Below are positions 1 to 7,585 of a DNA stretch of 12,516 bases, piece by piece; position 1 is the first letter of the stretch; each line of letters begins with the position of its first letter. A program made the translations under genes and the position numbers. This DNA is from Clostridia bacterium (GTDB taxonomy: Bacteria; Bacillota; Clostridia; Christensenellales; HGM11417), in contig JAFQWR010000196.1 of assembly GCA_017407365.1 (NCBI GenBank), positions 1 to 12,516 on the forward strand. The letters run 5' to 3'. The notes below the pieces were generated by a model, which was given only the letters and a program-made list of their open reading frames with translations, was not told the DNA's origin and searched no databases.

Positions 1-3000
1 AACGTTGCGTAATTTGTCAATGTTCCGGCAATACCTCCGGCAGATCGGTTCGTATATACAACATAAAGACGAACTTCGACATTATATGTACTACAATTAT
101 TTATAGTACCTCCATTACTTGTACCAAGAATACCACCCATATCGCCATTGCCGTAAATATCAACATTATTTGTTGTACAGATATTTATATTTCCGCCAAG
201 GTTCTTACCGACAATACCACCAATATTAGAGCAATACCTATGGCACTGCAAATTACTATTGTTTACATTGACAGAATGAATATCTCCGTAGTTTGTTCCT
301 GCAATAATTCCTACATTTGACCATGTTGTTGAATGCAATGAATTGCTGCTGACAGTTGCATTATTTACAGTAAGATGATGGATCTCCCCATAATTTATTC
401 CAAACAAGCCATAATTTATTCCTGACGAGTCATCTTCTGCACTCGCGGCACTCGTATCAAGATTGATGTCGAGGGAATTGATCGACAGAGAATTTCCCAT
501 AAATTCACCGTAAAAGCTTTTTATCGGCGTCCACGCAGAAGCCAAATTTATCGAGTTTAATAAATTCACATAAACCCTTTGCGTACTCACCATGGCGAGA
601 TTTCGTAAGTGCCTCTCGCAGGAGATATTATATCTTTCCGTAGTGCTACCCTCTGCAAAAAAAGCATTTACCGATAAATTCTGAATCTGAACTCCCCACA
701 CATTATTACTTATATCTGATATAGCAGTCGTATTAGCCTCAAGCGACAAATGGTACATAATGCTATCTACTCTCATAGAAACAACATGATATGACGTACT
801 GAAGTATTTAGAATAGGCTAGCAGATTTATCTTTTCATCTACGAGGTTGTCACAGTTTATTTTACATTGTTTCTCAAGCGCTGCATTTTTAAAGGTAACT
901 GTCAGTCCTGAAATGTAATCATTATCCACGATCAAGCCAAAACCGGTTTGATCATTAAACACTGTAATAGCTTGATTGACCTCTTCCTCGATATATATAT
1001 CAACAACAAATGTAGCTGTTTCCGGGATAATTATACCTGAACCGTCCTCTATCCATACTCCTGTATAAATTTGAATATTAAGAGAGCTAAGCTGTGCCAT
1101 ATTGCTAATTTCCAATACGCCATTGCTTCTTACCGCACAGGTTCCCGCCTTATCATTCTGAAGATTGGCTTGCGTGATATATGAAACGCTGCCATCAGGA
1201 AGAACTAAACCAATAGACACAGAATTGCCTCTTCGCACTGTCATAGAGGAAGCAGTAGTTGTTTCTCCGTTTATTATCCAGATATTTCCTTGCTGTGCTG
1301 TATAATAAAACTGCAAACTATATGCATCAGCATAAGACAAACTGCTTTTGTCAAAACGAATAAATACCGTTTCACCGTCTTGCATATTCAGTTTAACGCA
1401 TTTGTAATCCGCCGTAACCATTAACTGATACGGTTTGATTGTCCATGCATTGGAATACACAAATAAGGAATAATCTGTCCTTCCGCCAAATGTAAAAATA
1501 AACGTACCGCTTGTATCGGCTGTAAAAGAATATCTTTCGCTGATTTCTCCTGCAGCAATCTCCACACCGTCCTCTGTATTCAACTCGGTTAATCCTTTAT
1601 CCTCAATAGATACGGTTTTCGCTGTATCCGATACATTCTTTACTAAAATGTGGCAAAGATTGTTCGTAGTGCGCAAATGGAATTCTCGGGCATTGATATT
1701 AACCTGTAGCGGCGCTAACTGGAAATCATACAAGGCAACAATTTGAATATCATTACTATTCGTGGTCAGCAATAAATCGAGCGAACCAACTCCTTGCACC
1801 TTCAAAATCTTTGTTTTGCCAGCCTCTAATGAAAAAGCTTGTGAATAATCGATATCACAATCAATATACACTGTACCGTATTGTCTTTCCATTCCTGCAT
1901 TAGCAATCGTTACGGCATAATCCACGCCTTCCTCTAAGGTCACGGAGGCTTTTCCGTTTATTACAGGAATCAAGGTATCATCAATATATAATTCCACCGA
2001 GGCGTCACCAAAAGAAAAGGAATATTCCGATGAATAATCGGGAGTCATAATGTAATCCATTTGCTCATTTGGCATCACATAATAAGCATTGCTACCAAAC
2101 GGCTGCATCGTATGAACCTCGGGATCACTGACAGCAAATTCCACAGGGTCAGAAATAACACCTATCTCACTACCGGACGAGCCTACAATTTTCATGGCAA
2201 CAGAAAGATCAATTTTGCAATACTCTTTACTCAAATTCTCTTTATCGGTATGCGACAACAGGAACTTTGCTTTTGCATAATCTCCTACACGAAACAGTAG
2301 CTCTTTGTCATCGGGAGAATCAATCATCATAGCCGCCGATTTCAGAAGCGTGCCGTATTCCTCGTATTGCGTAGCCCTTGTATTATAATTATAAACATCA
2401 TCAAAATAGTAATTTTGGCTTGTACTATTGTATGTAACGCCTTGTATTGCCGTATCAACAATCTCGTCCAATTCCAACAGTATTTCAACAGCTGTACCGT
2501 AAGCACCGCAAAAATCCATGCCTTCTTCTATCAGGTCTTTCAGTTCAGCTAAAAAACTGTTCTTTTCACCCAAAACACCCAAAGCAGTTACCACTGCATC
2601 AGCGTCTATCCCGTTCAAGATATTTTTTACCGACTGCTCAATACCAATACTTTCTTTCACGGTTGCCGAATAATCATATTCGTTACCAATCAGAAAATAC
2701 CCATAGTCATTCATCGGCTGATAATTCATATCCCCAATATTCAAGGAATTACAGTTATAGACATTAGCAAGAAAGGAAATATCCTTTACGTCTAATTCTG
2801 TAGATTCTTCGTATGAAAGCGAAAGAATTTTATTGCCAACATTTCCAGTTGTAATACTACTTCTTATCATAGGTATCACAGTTCCTGTTAAGCCCTCTGA
2901 TAATTTAGCAATACCTGTCACATGCGTATCAATAGCTTCATAATCAATTTGTTTAACACGGAAAGACTCGTTGTCTGTAACATATAAATAGTCCATCCGT

Positions 3001-3509
3001 AAAAGAACTTCTATTTTAACCGAAAGCCAATAATCTTCATTTTGATTGCTTTCCCTTATCACATTAAAAAGAATTACCGTACTATATCTATCATCCTCTG
3101 TTACATCTCTCGTGTAAATATAATACCCATATTCTTGACCTATTTCTAAAACATTACTATTATTTATAAAAAATTGTTTCGGAATGATTTTAGTAATATT
3201 GTCATCCTCTGTTATTTCTGTAATAAAACTAGATGAAGCCACATTTAGTTCAAATGAGCAACCATTTTGAAAATAAGTCCCTGGAGTAACATAAGGTCCA
3301 GAGAAAACATCTATATCACTCCACTTCATCCCATTACGATCATTAAACTCTTCTACATATTCAAAGATACTTAATCCATTTGGTGTATCGGTATTTAGCA
3401 TTTGAGTAGTAGTTTGTCCTAACTCTTCAGCATAAGTGAAAGGTAATTGATGAATCAAAAAACATGATATACATAATACTAAAAAACCAATTAGAATCTT
3501 TTTTCCCAT
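1..3509 (-). CDS. Large secreted protein with C-terminal GLUG-like repeats (3' end beyond the window)
   Basis: The frame is open from the ATG at 3509 to the left edge: I read every triplet and found no stop, giving 1169 codons with the end missing. Residues 1-27 form a signal peptide (KK, hydrophobic core, cleavage site TYA|EE). A probably helical stretch lies at about 290-355. At about 640-720 there are beta segments of the type 'ERYSFTADTSGTFIFTF', resembling pre-peptidase C-terminal (PPC) domains. From about residue 1034, GLUG-like motifs recur (GLFG 1034, GIIAG 1067, GGIVG 1097, GGILG 1125, GGIAG 1158), each followed by an N/G-rich turn and a strand. GLUG repeats are known from large Gram-positive surface proteins. 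A cell-wall anchor, if any, would lie outside the window. The start overlaps the end of the upstream membrane-protein gene by 19 nt and is preceded by GGAGAGGA, which suggests translational coupling. The sequence is AT-rich relative to the rest of the window. Function unknown; extracellular location is inferred. Confidence 0.85.
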   Translation of the reverse strand, partial: MGKKILIGFLVLCISCFLIHQLPFTYAEELGQTTTQMLNTDTPNGLSIFEYVEEFNDRNGMKWSDIDVFSGPYVTPGTYFQNGCSFELNVASSSFITEITEDDNITKIIPKQFFINNSNVLEIGQEYGYYIYTRDVTEDDRYSTVILFNVIRESNQNEDYWLSVKIEVLLRMDYLYVTDNESFRVKQIDYEAIDTHVTGIAKLSEGLTGTVIPMIRSSITTGNVGNKILSLSYEESTELDVKDISFLANVYNCNSLNIGDMNYQPMNDYGYFLIGNEYDYSATVKESIGIEQSVKNILNGIDADAVVTALGVLGEKNSFLAELKDLIEEGMDFCGAYGTAVEILLELDEIVDTAIQGVTYNSTSQNYYFDDVYNYNTRATQYEEYGTLLKSAAMMIDSPDDKELLFRVGDYAKAKFLLSHTDKENLSKEYCKIDLSVAMKIVGSSGSEIGVISDPVEFAVSDPEVHTMQPFGSNAYYVMPNEQMDYIMTPDYSSEYSFSFGDASVELYIDDTLIPVINGKASVTLEEGVDYAVTIANAGMERQYGTVYIDCDIDYSQAFSLEAGKTKILKVQGVGSLDLLLTTNSNDIQIVALYDFQLAPLQVNINAREFHLRTTNNLCHILVKNVSDTAKTVSIEDKGLTELNTEDGVEIAAGEISERYSFTADTSGTFIFTFGGRTDYSLFVYSNAWTIKPYQLMVTADYKCVKLNMQDGETVFIRFDKSSLSYADAYSLQFYYTAQQGNIWIINGETTTASSMTVRRGNSVSIGLVLPDGSVSYITQANLQNDKAGTCAVRSNGVLEISNMAQLSSLNIQIYTGVWIEDGSGIIIPETATFVVDIYIEEEVNQAITVFNDQTGFGLIVDNDYISGLTVTFKNAALEKQCKINCDNLVDEKINLLAYSKYFSTSYHVVSMRVDSIMYHLSLEANTTAISDISNNVWGVQIQNLSVNAFFAEGSTTERYNISCERHLRNLAMVSTQRVYVNLLNSINLASAWTPIKSFYGEFMGNSLSINSLDINLDTSAASAEDDSSGINYGLFGINYGEIHHLTVNNATVSSNSLHSTTWSNVGIIAGTNYGDIHSVNVNNSNLQCHRYCSNIGGIVGKNLGGNINICTTNNVDIYGNGDMGGILGTSNGGTINNCSTYNVEVRLYVVYTNRSAGGIAGTLTNYAT

Positions 3510-4159
3510 GTCGCTTCCTCTCCTTTTTCTCCAAAAGACATCCAGTAAGTGATATTATACGAATACCCATCCTCTAAGCGCATAACCCGTTGAACCTCAA
3601 TAAGTAATTTTTTGGAATAGAGTCCTATATCTATATAAATATCCATTTTTTTTAAGATATAGGGCACTTCACATAAATCAGTGTTTTTAACATTTACCCA
3701 ATACCTAGCATTCTTAAAACTTTCAAGTTTTCTATCTATATGCGGTATAGATTCATTACGATCCAACAGCTTAACAGAATCATAAGTAAAGCGTATACTT
3801 GATCCGAAATACTCTTTAACAGCATTAACCCATTCTAATACACGCGGTTGCAAAAGACTCATTTCCTTTGTTTGATGCTCTAAAGTCAATTCATTGCAAT
3901 AACTATACCCACCCTCATATAACTCCATCACAAATCTTTCGCTTCTAAAGCTTTCATTAGTCGTAGTGTTATTGAATCTTATCCCTTGATATCCGTAATC
4001 ATAATCTCCGTAATTCAACCATTTGTAATGCGGAATATCGTCGCGCATCATGCGCCAGAATTGAGGCTTAGCGACAGCTACATAAATGACAAACAAAACA
4101 ATAGCCATCACAACAGCAACAACTATCCAGAGTAAGCTTTTCTTTGTTTTCGCTTCCAT
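3491..4159 (-). CDS. Membrane-anchored protein of unknown function, coupled to the large secreted protein
   Basis: This is a 222-aa protein that I do not recognise. After a short basic N-terminus (KTKK), residues 9-30 form one hydrophobic membrane segment. The remaining ~190 residues are polar, rich in Tyr and Asn, and contain only two Cys (in SYCNEL and DLCEV). With lysines on the inside, the bulk should face outside. It could be an uncleaved signal anchor, and no lipobox is present. The start at 4159 is supported by AGGAG seven bases upstream and by a near-consensus promoter about 35 bases upstream. Its last codons overlap the start of the giant secreted protein, so the two are one transcription unit. 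By position it may be a membrane partner, chaperone or anchor of that protein, but this is inference from context only. It shares the AT-rich composition of its partner. Confidence 0.85.
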   Translation of the reverse strand: MEAKTKKSLLWIVVAVVMAIVLFVIYVAVAKPQFWRMMRDDIPHYKWLNYGDYDYGYQGIRFNNTTTNESFRSERFVMELYEGGYSYCNELTLEHQTKEMSLLQPRVLEWVNAVKEYFGSSIRFTYDSVKLLDRNESIPHIDRKLESFKNARYWVNVKNTDLCEVPYILKKMDIYIDIGLYSKKLLIEVQRVMRLEDGYSYNITYWMSFGEKGEEATWEKRF

Positions 4160-4186
4160 CCTCTTTCTCCTAGCAAGCTTTATTTC

Positions 4187-4203
4187 TATGATATTATATC
4201 ATA
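4187..4203. promoter_or_regulatory. 17-bp palindrome over the -10 box, possible operator
   Basis: TATGATATTATATCATA is a perfect 8-1-8 inverted repeat. It covers the whole -10 element of the cassette promoter, the position of a repressor operator. Because the sequence is AT-only except for one G/C pair per arm, part of the symmetry could be chance. No regulator gene is adjacent. Confidence 0.4.
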
Positions 4204-4221
4204 CCGTGTAGCAATATGCAA
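4193..4221 (-). promoter_or_regulatory. SigA-type promoter of the two-gene AT-rich cassette
   Basis: On the minus strand TTGCAT (4216-4221) and TATAAT (4193-4198) are separated by exactly 17 bases, with TG one base upstream of the -10 (extended -10). The predicted start of transcription is near 4186, giving a leader of about 27 nt that contains the AGGAG site of the 222-aa gene. The -10 is embedded in a 17-bp palindrome. Confidence 0.8.
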
Positions 4222-4249
4222 GCGTTTTCTTTTGTATGAATCAATGCAC

Positions 4250-4283
4250 AAAAAAAGAGCCCTGCCGCTACGGCAGAGCTCTT
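4250..4283 (-). terminator. Intrinsic terminator after the 242-aa lipoprotein gene
   Basis: Arms 4255-4266 and 4272-4283 pair over 12 bp with one G-U wobble and a five-base loop. On the minus strand the stem is followed by six or more T. It lies 67 nt past the lipoprotein stop and just upstream of the cassette promoter, so it insulates the two units. Confidence 0.85.
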
Positions 4284-4350
4284 GATTTTCTTTTATGCAG
4301 TGTGATTGTGATTGCCATTACAGAGCCTTTCGCCCTGTCCGTTTCAGATA

Positions 4351-5079
4351 TCAGTGCACGAGGGAGAAATCGAAGTTTAAATCCTCTTCGTTTACCTGCT
4401 GATAGAGGGGAGCGGTGGGGATTGCAAGCGCACTTTCATCGATATTATCGAACACATAGTTGTCGTAGGTGAGCTTGTAGGAATTGCCCTCGCTGTCGGA
4501 GTAGACAAACTTCACGAGAAGGTCGTTTTCGTCAAACCAGTAGGTTGCGGTATCACCCACAGCTACCTTGCGCAGAATTTTGCCATCTACCTCTTCCTCA
4601 ACGGGTGCAACAAAGCCGCTGAGCCAGGAGGAAAGAGTTACGATGTTGGTGTAGTAGTAAATTGCATTCTCCTCGCATTCCGCAGGGTTTTTGCCCTCGG
4701 GTACGTTTGCATAGGTGTAGGGAACATAAACGCCTACGGGCAGAAGCGAGGTGTTGGGCTCCTGAATGCGGTAGTGCATTTCGGGCGTCCACAGCTCACG
4801 GTATACGATGGCGCTTTCTACCTCAAAGAGGCCGCCTAAAATATCCTGCGTTTTGGTAAACACGTATGCGTAGGAGCCATCCTTTACGGTGCAATCCACA
4901 TAGATGACATCCTCTTCGCCAAACTGATAGGTCATTTCTACCTGATAGGCGGTTGCCTCAGACATCTTCTGATTGTACTTTGCGCCGGGAGAATTTACAA
5001 AATCCTCAAAAAACTGACCGCAGCCGGTGAAGGCAAATGCGAGCATACAAACGAGAAGTAACGTAAGAACCTTTTTCAT
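4351..5079 (-). CDS. Putative lipoprotein, possibly LolA/LppX-like fold
   Basis: This 242-aa protein starts with a lipoprotein signal peptide: MKK, a hydrophobic core and the lipobox FTGC with Cys20 as the lipidation site. It should be processed by Lgt and signal peptidase II and sit on the outer face of the membrane. The C-terminal part has alternating beta segments (TYWFDENDLLVKFVY, about 188-202, then YKLTYDNYVFDNIDES followed by a proline). This reads like the LolA/LppX-type half-barrel lipoproteins of Gram-positives, but that is a resemblance by eye, and no catalytic motif is visible. The start is fixed by AAGGAG eight to nine bases upstream. It lies 96 nt after the phosphoesterase gene in the same direction. 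I see no convincing separate promoter in that gap (only a TATAAG-like -10 without a -35), so read-through is possible. A terminator follows. Function unknown. Confidence 0.88.
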   Translation of the reverse strand: MKKVLTLLLVCMLAFAFTGCGQFFEDFVNSPGAKYNQKMSEATAYQVEMTYQFGEEDVIYVDCTVKDGSYAYVFTKTQDILGGLFEVESAIVYRELWTPEMHYRIQEPNTSLLPVGVYVPYTYANVPEGKNPAECEENAIYYYTNIVTLSSWLSGFVAPVEEEVDGKILRKVAVGDTATYWFDENDLLVKFVYSDSEGNSYKLTYDNYVFDNIDESALAIPTAPLYQQVNEEDLNFDFSLVH

Positions 5080-5175
5080 AATGGAATCTCCTTATTATTT
5101 TCAGGAAGCATTGCCTCCCTTCTTTACTTATATAACAATTAAAAATTGCCGTTTATTGGAATGCGCAGAAAAAAA

Positions 5176-5880
5176 TTACGGCTCTATCTCCCATATCTGC
5201 ACCAGCTTATTGCCTACCTGATCGCACGAGGTGAGATAGTAGGGGATTTCTGCACGGGTAACGACAAGATCGCTGCGGCAATCCTTGCCGTGCAAATGAC
5301 CGTATACTGCAAAATTCGGCTTTGCCTCCTCAATCGCCTGCCAGAAGGGGTTGGGCGTGCGGTTCACATTGAAGGGCGGGAAATGCGTCATAACACCTAC
5401 GATATCCTCGGGGGTGCGCTCCCTTTGCATCGCCGCAAGGGTAAGCTTTAAGCGCTCACACTCACGGGCAAACAGACGGCGGTCGTCCTCCGTTTCCTTT
5501 CCGTCGGGCACCGTCCACCCTCGGGTGCCGCATATCAGCAGCCTGCCGATACGCAGAACGTCATTCTGCACGGCAAAAATACCCTCGGGAAGCACGTTTC
5601 TGACCTTGGAGATGGTGCTCCACCAATAATCGTGATTGCCTCGGAGCAGCACCTTTTTGCCGGGGAGCCCTGCAAGAAGCTGAAGATCGGGCAGAGCCTG
5701 CTCCATACGGAGCGCCCACGAAAGATCGCCCGAGAGCAGAACAACGTCACCCTCCTCCACACGTGCACGCCAATCGGCTGTGATCTCCTCCAGATAGTTC
5801 TGCCAGCTTGCGCCAAAGATATACATGGGCTTATCACAGCTGTTAGACATATGTAGATCGCTGATTGCAAAAACCTTCAT
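5176..5880 (-). CDS. Calcineurin-like metallophosphoesterase
   Basis: This 234-aa protein carries the full set of metal-ligand motifs of the calcineurin-like phosphoesterase superfamily in order: SDLH (Asp8, His10), SGDLS (Asp52), RGNHD (Asn82, His83, Asp84), THFPP (His166) and YGHLHG (His195, His197). It should bind two metal ions and hydrolyse a phosphate mono- or diester in the cytoplasm, as it has no signal peptide or membrane segment. The substrate cannot be told from the sequence. The N-terminus KVFAISDLH is where the family normally begins, so ATG 5880 is the start although no good Shine-Dalgarno precedes it. A promoter with -10 at 5887-5892 places the transcript start at or next to this ATG. 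Stand-alone gene, with the lipoprotein gene next downstream. Confidence 0.95.
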   Translation of the reverse strand: MKVFAISDLHMSNSCDKPMYIFGASWQNYLEEITADWRARVEEGDVVLLSGDLSWALRMEQALPDLQLLAGLPGKKVLLRGNHDYWWSTISKVRNVLPEGIFAVQNDVLRIGRLLICGTRGWTVPDGKETEDDRRLFARECERLKLTLAAMQRERTPEDIVGVMTHFPPFNVNRTPNPFWQAIEEAKPNFAVYGHLHGKDCRSDLVVTRAEIPYYLTSCDQVGNKLVQIWEIEP

Positions 5881-5886
5881 GCCATC

Positions 5887-5915
5887 ATTGTACCCTTTTT
5901 TGCAAAATTTTGCAA
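5887..5915 (-). promoter_or_regulatory. Promoter of the metallophosphoesterase gene (leaderless mRNA predicted)
   Basis: On the minus strand TTGCAA (5910-5915) and TACAAT (5887-5892) are 17 bases apart. Six bases lie between the -10 and the A of ATG 5880, so the predicted +1 is the start codon itself. No ribosome binding site is placed within normal distance; the only G-rich stretch, GGG at 5893-5895, would be upstream of the transcript. Confidence 0.65.
5900..5915. promoter_or_regulatory. Perfect 16-bp palindrome overlapping the -35, possible operator
   Basis: TTGCAAAATTTTGCAA is a perfect inverted repeat. It covers the -35 of the phosphoesterase promoter and part of its spacer, and sits in the 113-bp divergent region shared with the plus-strand Cys-rich gene. 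It could bind a dimeric regulator, but none is encoded in the window. Confidence 0.4.
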
Positions 5916-5953
5916 GTAAATTCTCTGTCTTGTTCCCTTTCTTTCTTTTTTCG

Positions 5954-5966
5954 CATACACTATGAT
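5954..5966 (+). promoter_or_regulatory. Possible sporulation (sigma-E-like) -10 element of the Cys-rich gene
   Basis: CATACACT (5954-5961) matches the CATACA-T -10 consensus of mother-cell sigma-E in Bacillus. It overlaps TATGAT (5961-5966), a SigA-like -10. Neither has a good -35 at the proper distance: the upstream bases are a pyrimidine run. The sigma-E reading is favoured by the spore-protein-like product. A small inverted repeat TAGGG-AAAA-CCCTA (5966-5979) lies between the -10 and the ribosome binding site. Confidence 0.35.
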
Positions 5967-5993
5967 AGGGAAAACCCTACATAGGAGGTCGTT

Positions 5994-6638
5994 ATGTCGT
6001 TTTACAATAACTTTCAGTCTGACCGTTTTCCCGGGTGCATCAACGGCAACCCGATGAACGGTCTGTGCGAAAAGGTATGCCTGCAGGCGCAGAAGGTTTT
6101 TGATGCCTGTATGCGGCAGACCACAGAAGAGAATGTTGCTTTAACCGTTAACTCGTATACGCCTGAAAACCCCACCGTTCCGCTTACCTTTTTAAGTGCG
6201 AAAAGCGTGGGCGGCACGGGCACCGTCACCAACCTTACGGTAGACCGCTTGGAGGAGCGGCCGAAGTTTGCATGCATCAGGGCAACGGTCACCGCACCCA
6301 TTGAGGTGCTTTACACGGATGACAACGGCACGGAGGGCAAGGCAACGGGCAATATCTCCGTTCCCGTTGACGTGATTCTGCACGTGCCCGAGGCGTCTGT
6401 CATTCCCTACCAGATTGAGGCGGTTGTTGGTGCCGTCTGCCCCGAGGGTACATATAGCGGCACAAACACCTTTACGCTGACCGTTTGCATGACGCTGATT
6501 CTGAAGGTGACGGTGCAGGTTGAGCTGCTTGTACCCTCTTACGGATACTGTCCCATTCCTCCCTGCCAGGAATACAACCAGGAAATCTGCTCTACCTACT
6601 TTGAGCTGCCCCTCTACCCCGGCTGCTCTCCTACCTGA
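5994..6638 (+). CDS. Cys-rich SPOCS/DUF3794-like protein, putative spore-associated protein
   Basis: This 214-aa protein has no signal peptide and contains 11 cysteines (15, 25, 29, 39, 94, 149, 165, 186, 191, 199, 211), grouped in an N-terminal CEKVC...DAC segment and a C-terminal YGYCPIPPC tail. Between them, about 95-180, runs a beta-rich pattern: IEVLYTDDNG, SVPVDVILHVPEA, IEAVV, and a final run of alternating V/L strands. It resembles SPOCS (DUF3794) domains of sporulation proteins such as SipL. Such Cys-rich proteins are often coat or cortex-associated, so a structural spore role is likely but inferred. AGGAGGT five bases upstream fixes the ATG. It is the only plus-strand gene here, is monocistronic, diverges from the phosphoesterase gene and is closed by its own terminator. 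A CATACACT element upstream hints at sigma-E control. Confidence 0.82.
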   Translation: MSFYNNFQSDRFPGCINGNPMNGLCEKVCLQAQKVFDACMRQTTEENVALTVNSYTPENPTVPLTFLSAKSVGGTGTVTNLTVDRLEERPKFACIRATVTAPIEVLYTDDNGTEGKATGNISVPVDVILHVPEASVIPYQIEAVVGAVCPEGTYSGTNTFTLTVCMTLILKVTVQVELLVPSYGYCPIPPCQEYNQEICSTYFELPLYPGCSPT

Positions 6639-6667
6639 TTATTTTTTAAGACGCGAATAAAAGAAAC

Positions 6668-6697
6668 AGAGCCGTCTCCCTTGTACGGCTCTTTTTT
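6668..6697 (+). terminator. Intrinsic terminator of the Cys-rich gene
   Basis: AGAGCCGT (6668-6675) pairs with ACGGCTCT (6685-6692) around a nine-base loop, followed by a T run to 6697. It lies 29 nt after the stop codon. Confidence 0.9.
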
Positions 6698-6966
6698 GCG
6701 TTCAGAATTACCTGCACAAGCCGTTCCCGACTAAGTCTTTGCGAAGCGCTCTTTGTTGAAATTTGAGCCCTTTTTGCGTCTTAAAACAGACGTGTAAACC
6801 CAAAAGAGAGATTCAGGGAATTATTCCGCCTTGGAACAGCCTGTTTTTTTGGAGCACCGCACCCCCTGAAAGAGCGGGAGTTTTCTTCCCTCTGCTTTTC
6901 TTCGCACAGCAGGAATATCATTATTTTACGAGGGAATAAGCAGGGGGGAATTTTTGGTACAAGAAG
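6698..6966. other. Intergenic stretch between convergent terminators, no supported gene
   Basis: No convincing coding region: the best minus-strand frame (6781-6921, 46 codons) has no ribosome binding site. Visible structure includes a short hairpin CGTCT-TAAAAC-AGACG (6777-6792) and a nested hairpin CAGG/CCTG with TTCC/GGAA (6814-6843) followed by T7 on the plus strand (6844-6850). The second is terminator-like and might end a small RNA, but no promoter for one is evident. A remnant or an interspersed repeat is also possible. Confidence 0.4.
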
Positions 6967-7001
6967 AAAAATCCGACCTTAACGGGAAGGTCGGATTTTT
7001 T
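6967..7001 (-). terminator. Strong bidirectional-looking terminator of the 177-aa lipoprotein gene
   Basis: Arms 6967-6980 and 6987-7000 form a perfect 14-bp stem (AAAAATCCGACCTT and its complement) around a six-base loop. There are T runs on either strand. It lies 15 nt past the lipoprotein stop and could also stop transcription arriving from the left on the plus strand. Confidence 0.92.
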
Positions 7002-7015
7002 GTGCATTACGCAAA

Positions 7016-7549
7016 TTACGGTCTGGGCACAGCCACACCGCTGACGGGCGTCAGCGTTACACTAAGCTTTTGTTGCACGTAGGAAAGATCTGCCGCCGTG
7101 CTGACACGGGTGTAGGTTGTGGTTTCGCTGTAATTTCTGCCGTAGCCTGCAATGGTGAAGGCAGGAAGCTGCTGCGAAAGCGTTTTGTTCTTTTTGTGAT
7201 AGCCAAGGTGTCCACCGTCGCCATCACGGAAGGTGACGTACTCTACAAGCGAAGAATTTTCCTGACTGTATTCAAGGCGAATGCTCACCTGATAGCAGGT
7301 AAGCTCGTTGTTTTTATCGCCGTAGACGTAATACGCCTCCGATTGGCTGTAAATAATCAGATATGCAACGATCTCCTTGGTTTGCAGAACATCCACAGAT
7401 CCGATTTCCACATCCTGATAGCTACGGTGAAGCGTGGTGAGCTGATAGGTGCCTTTTAGTGTGCTGAACTTGCCGCCATCCACAAAATAGCATCCGGCGG
7501 TGCCGAGCAGGATGCACACAGAAAGTAAAAGAACCGCTAGTTTTTTCAT
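7016..7549 (-). CDS. Small putative lipoprotein of unknown function
   Basis: This 177-aa protein begins MKKLAVLLLSVCILL with the lipobox TAGC and Cys20 as the lipid-bearing residue. The mature part starts with a GTYQL segment followed by alternating beta strands rich in Tyr and Thr, ending in VPRP. The GTYxL opening is seen in lipocalin-like barrels, but I cannot assign a family. The frame stays open for 70 more codons upstream to 7759, but the start at 7549 is right: GGAGG lies six bases before it, the signal peptide begins there, and a near-consensus promoter lies 37-65 bases upstream, inside the longer frame. A perfect-stem terminator follows the stop, so it is monocistronic. It is expected on the outer membrane face. 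No similarity to the other lipoprotein in the window is apparent beyond the signal peptide. Confidence 0.85.
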   Translation of the reverse strand: MKKLAVLLLSVCILLGTAGCYFVDGGKFSTLKGTYQLTTLHRSYQDVEIGSVDVLQTKEIVAYLIIYSQSEAYYVYGDKNNELTCYQVSIRLEYSQENSSLVEYVTFRDGDGGHLGYHKKNKTLSQQLPAFTIAGYGRNYSETTTYTRVSTAADLSYVQQKLSVTLTPVSGVAVPRP

Positions 7550-7585
7550 AATAATCCTCCTTTGCTGCGGCATTAGCCTATGTAT

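Noticed and set aside
6781..6921. 46-codon minus-strand frame in the 6698-6966 gap
   Set aside because: No Shine-Dalgarno, no promoter and no recognisable product.
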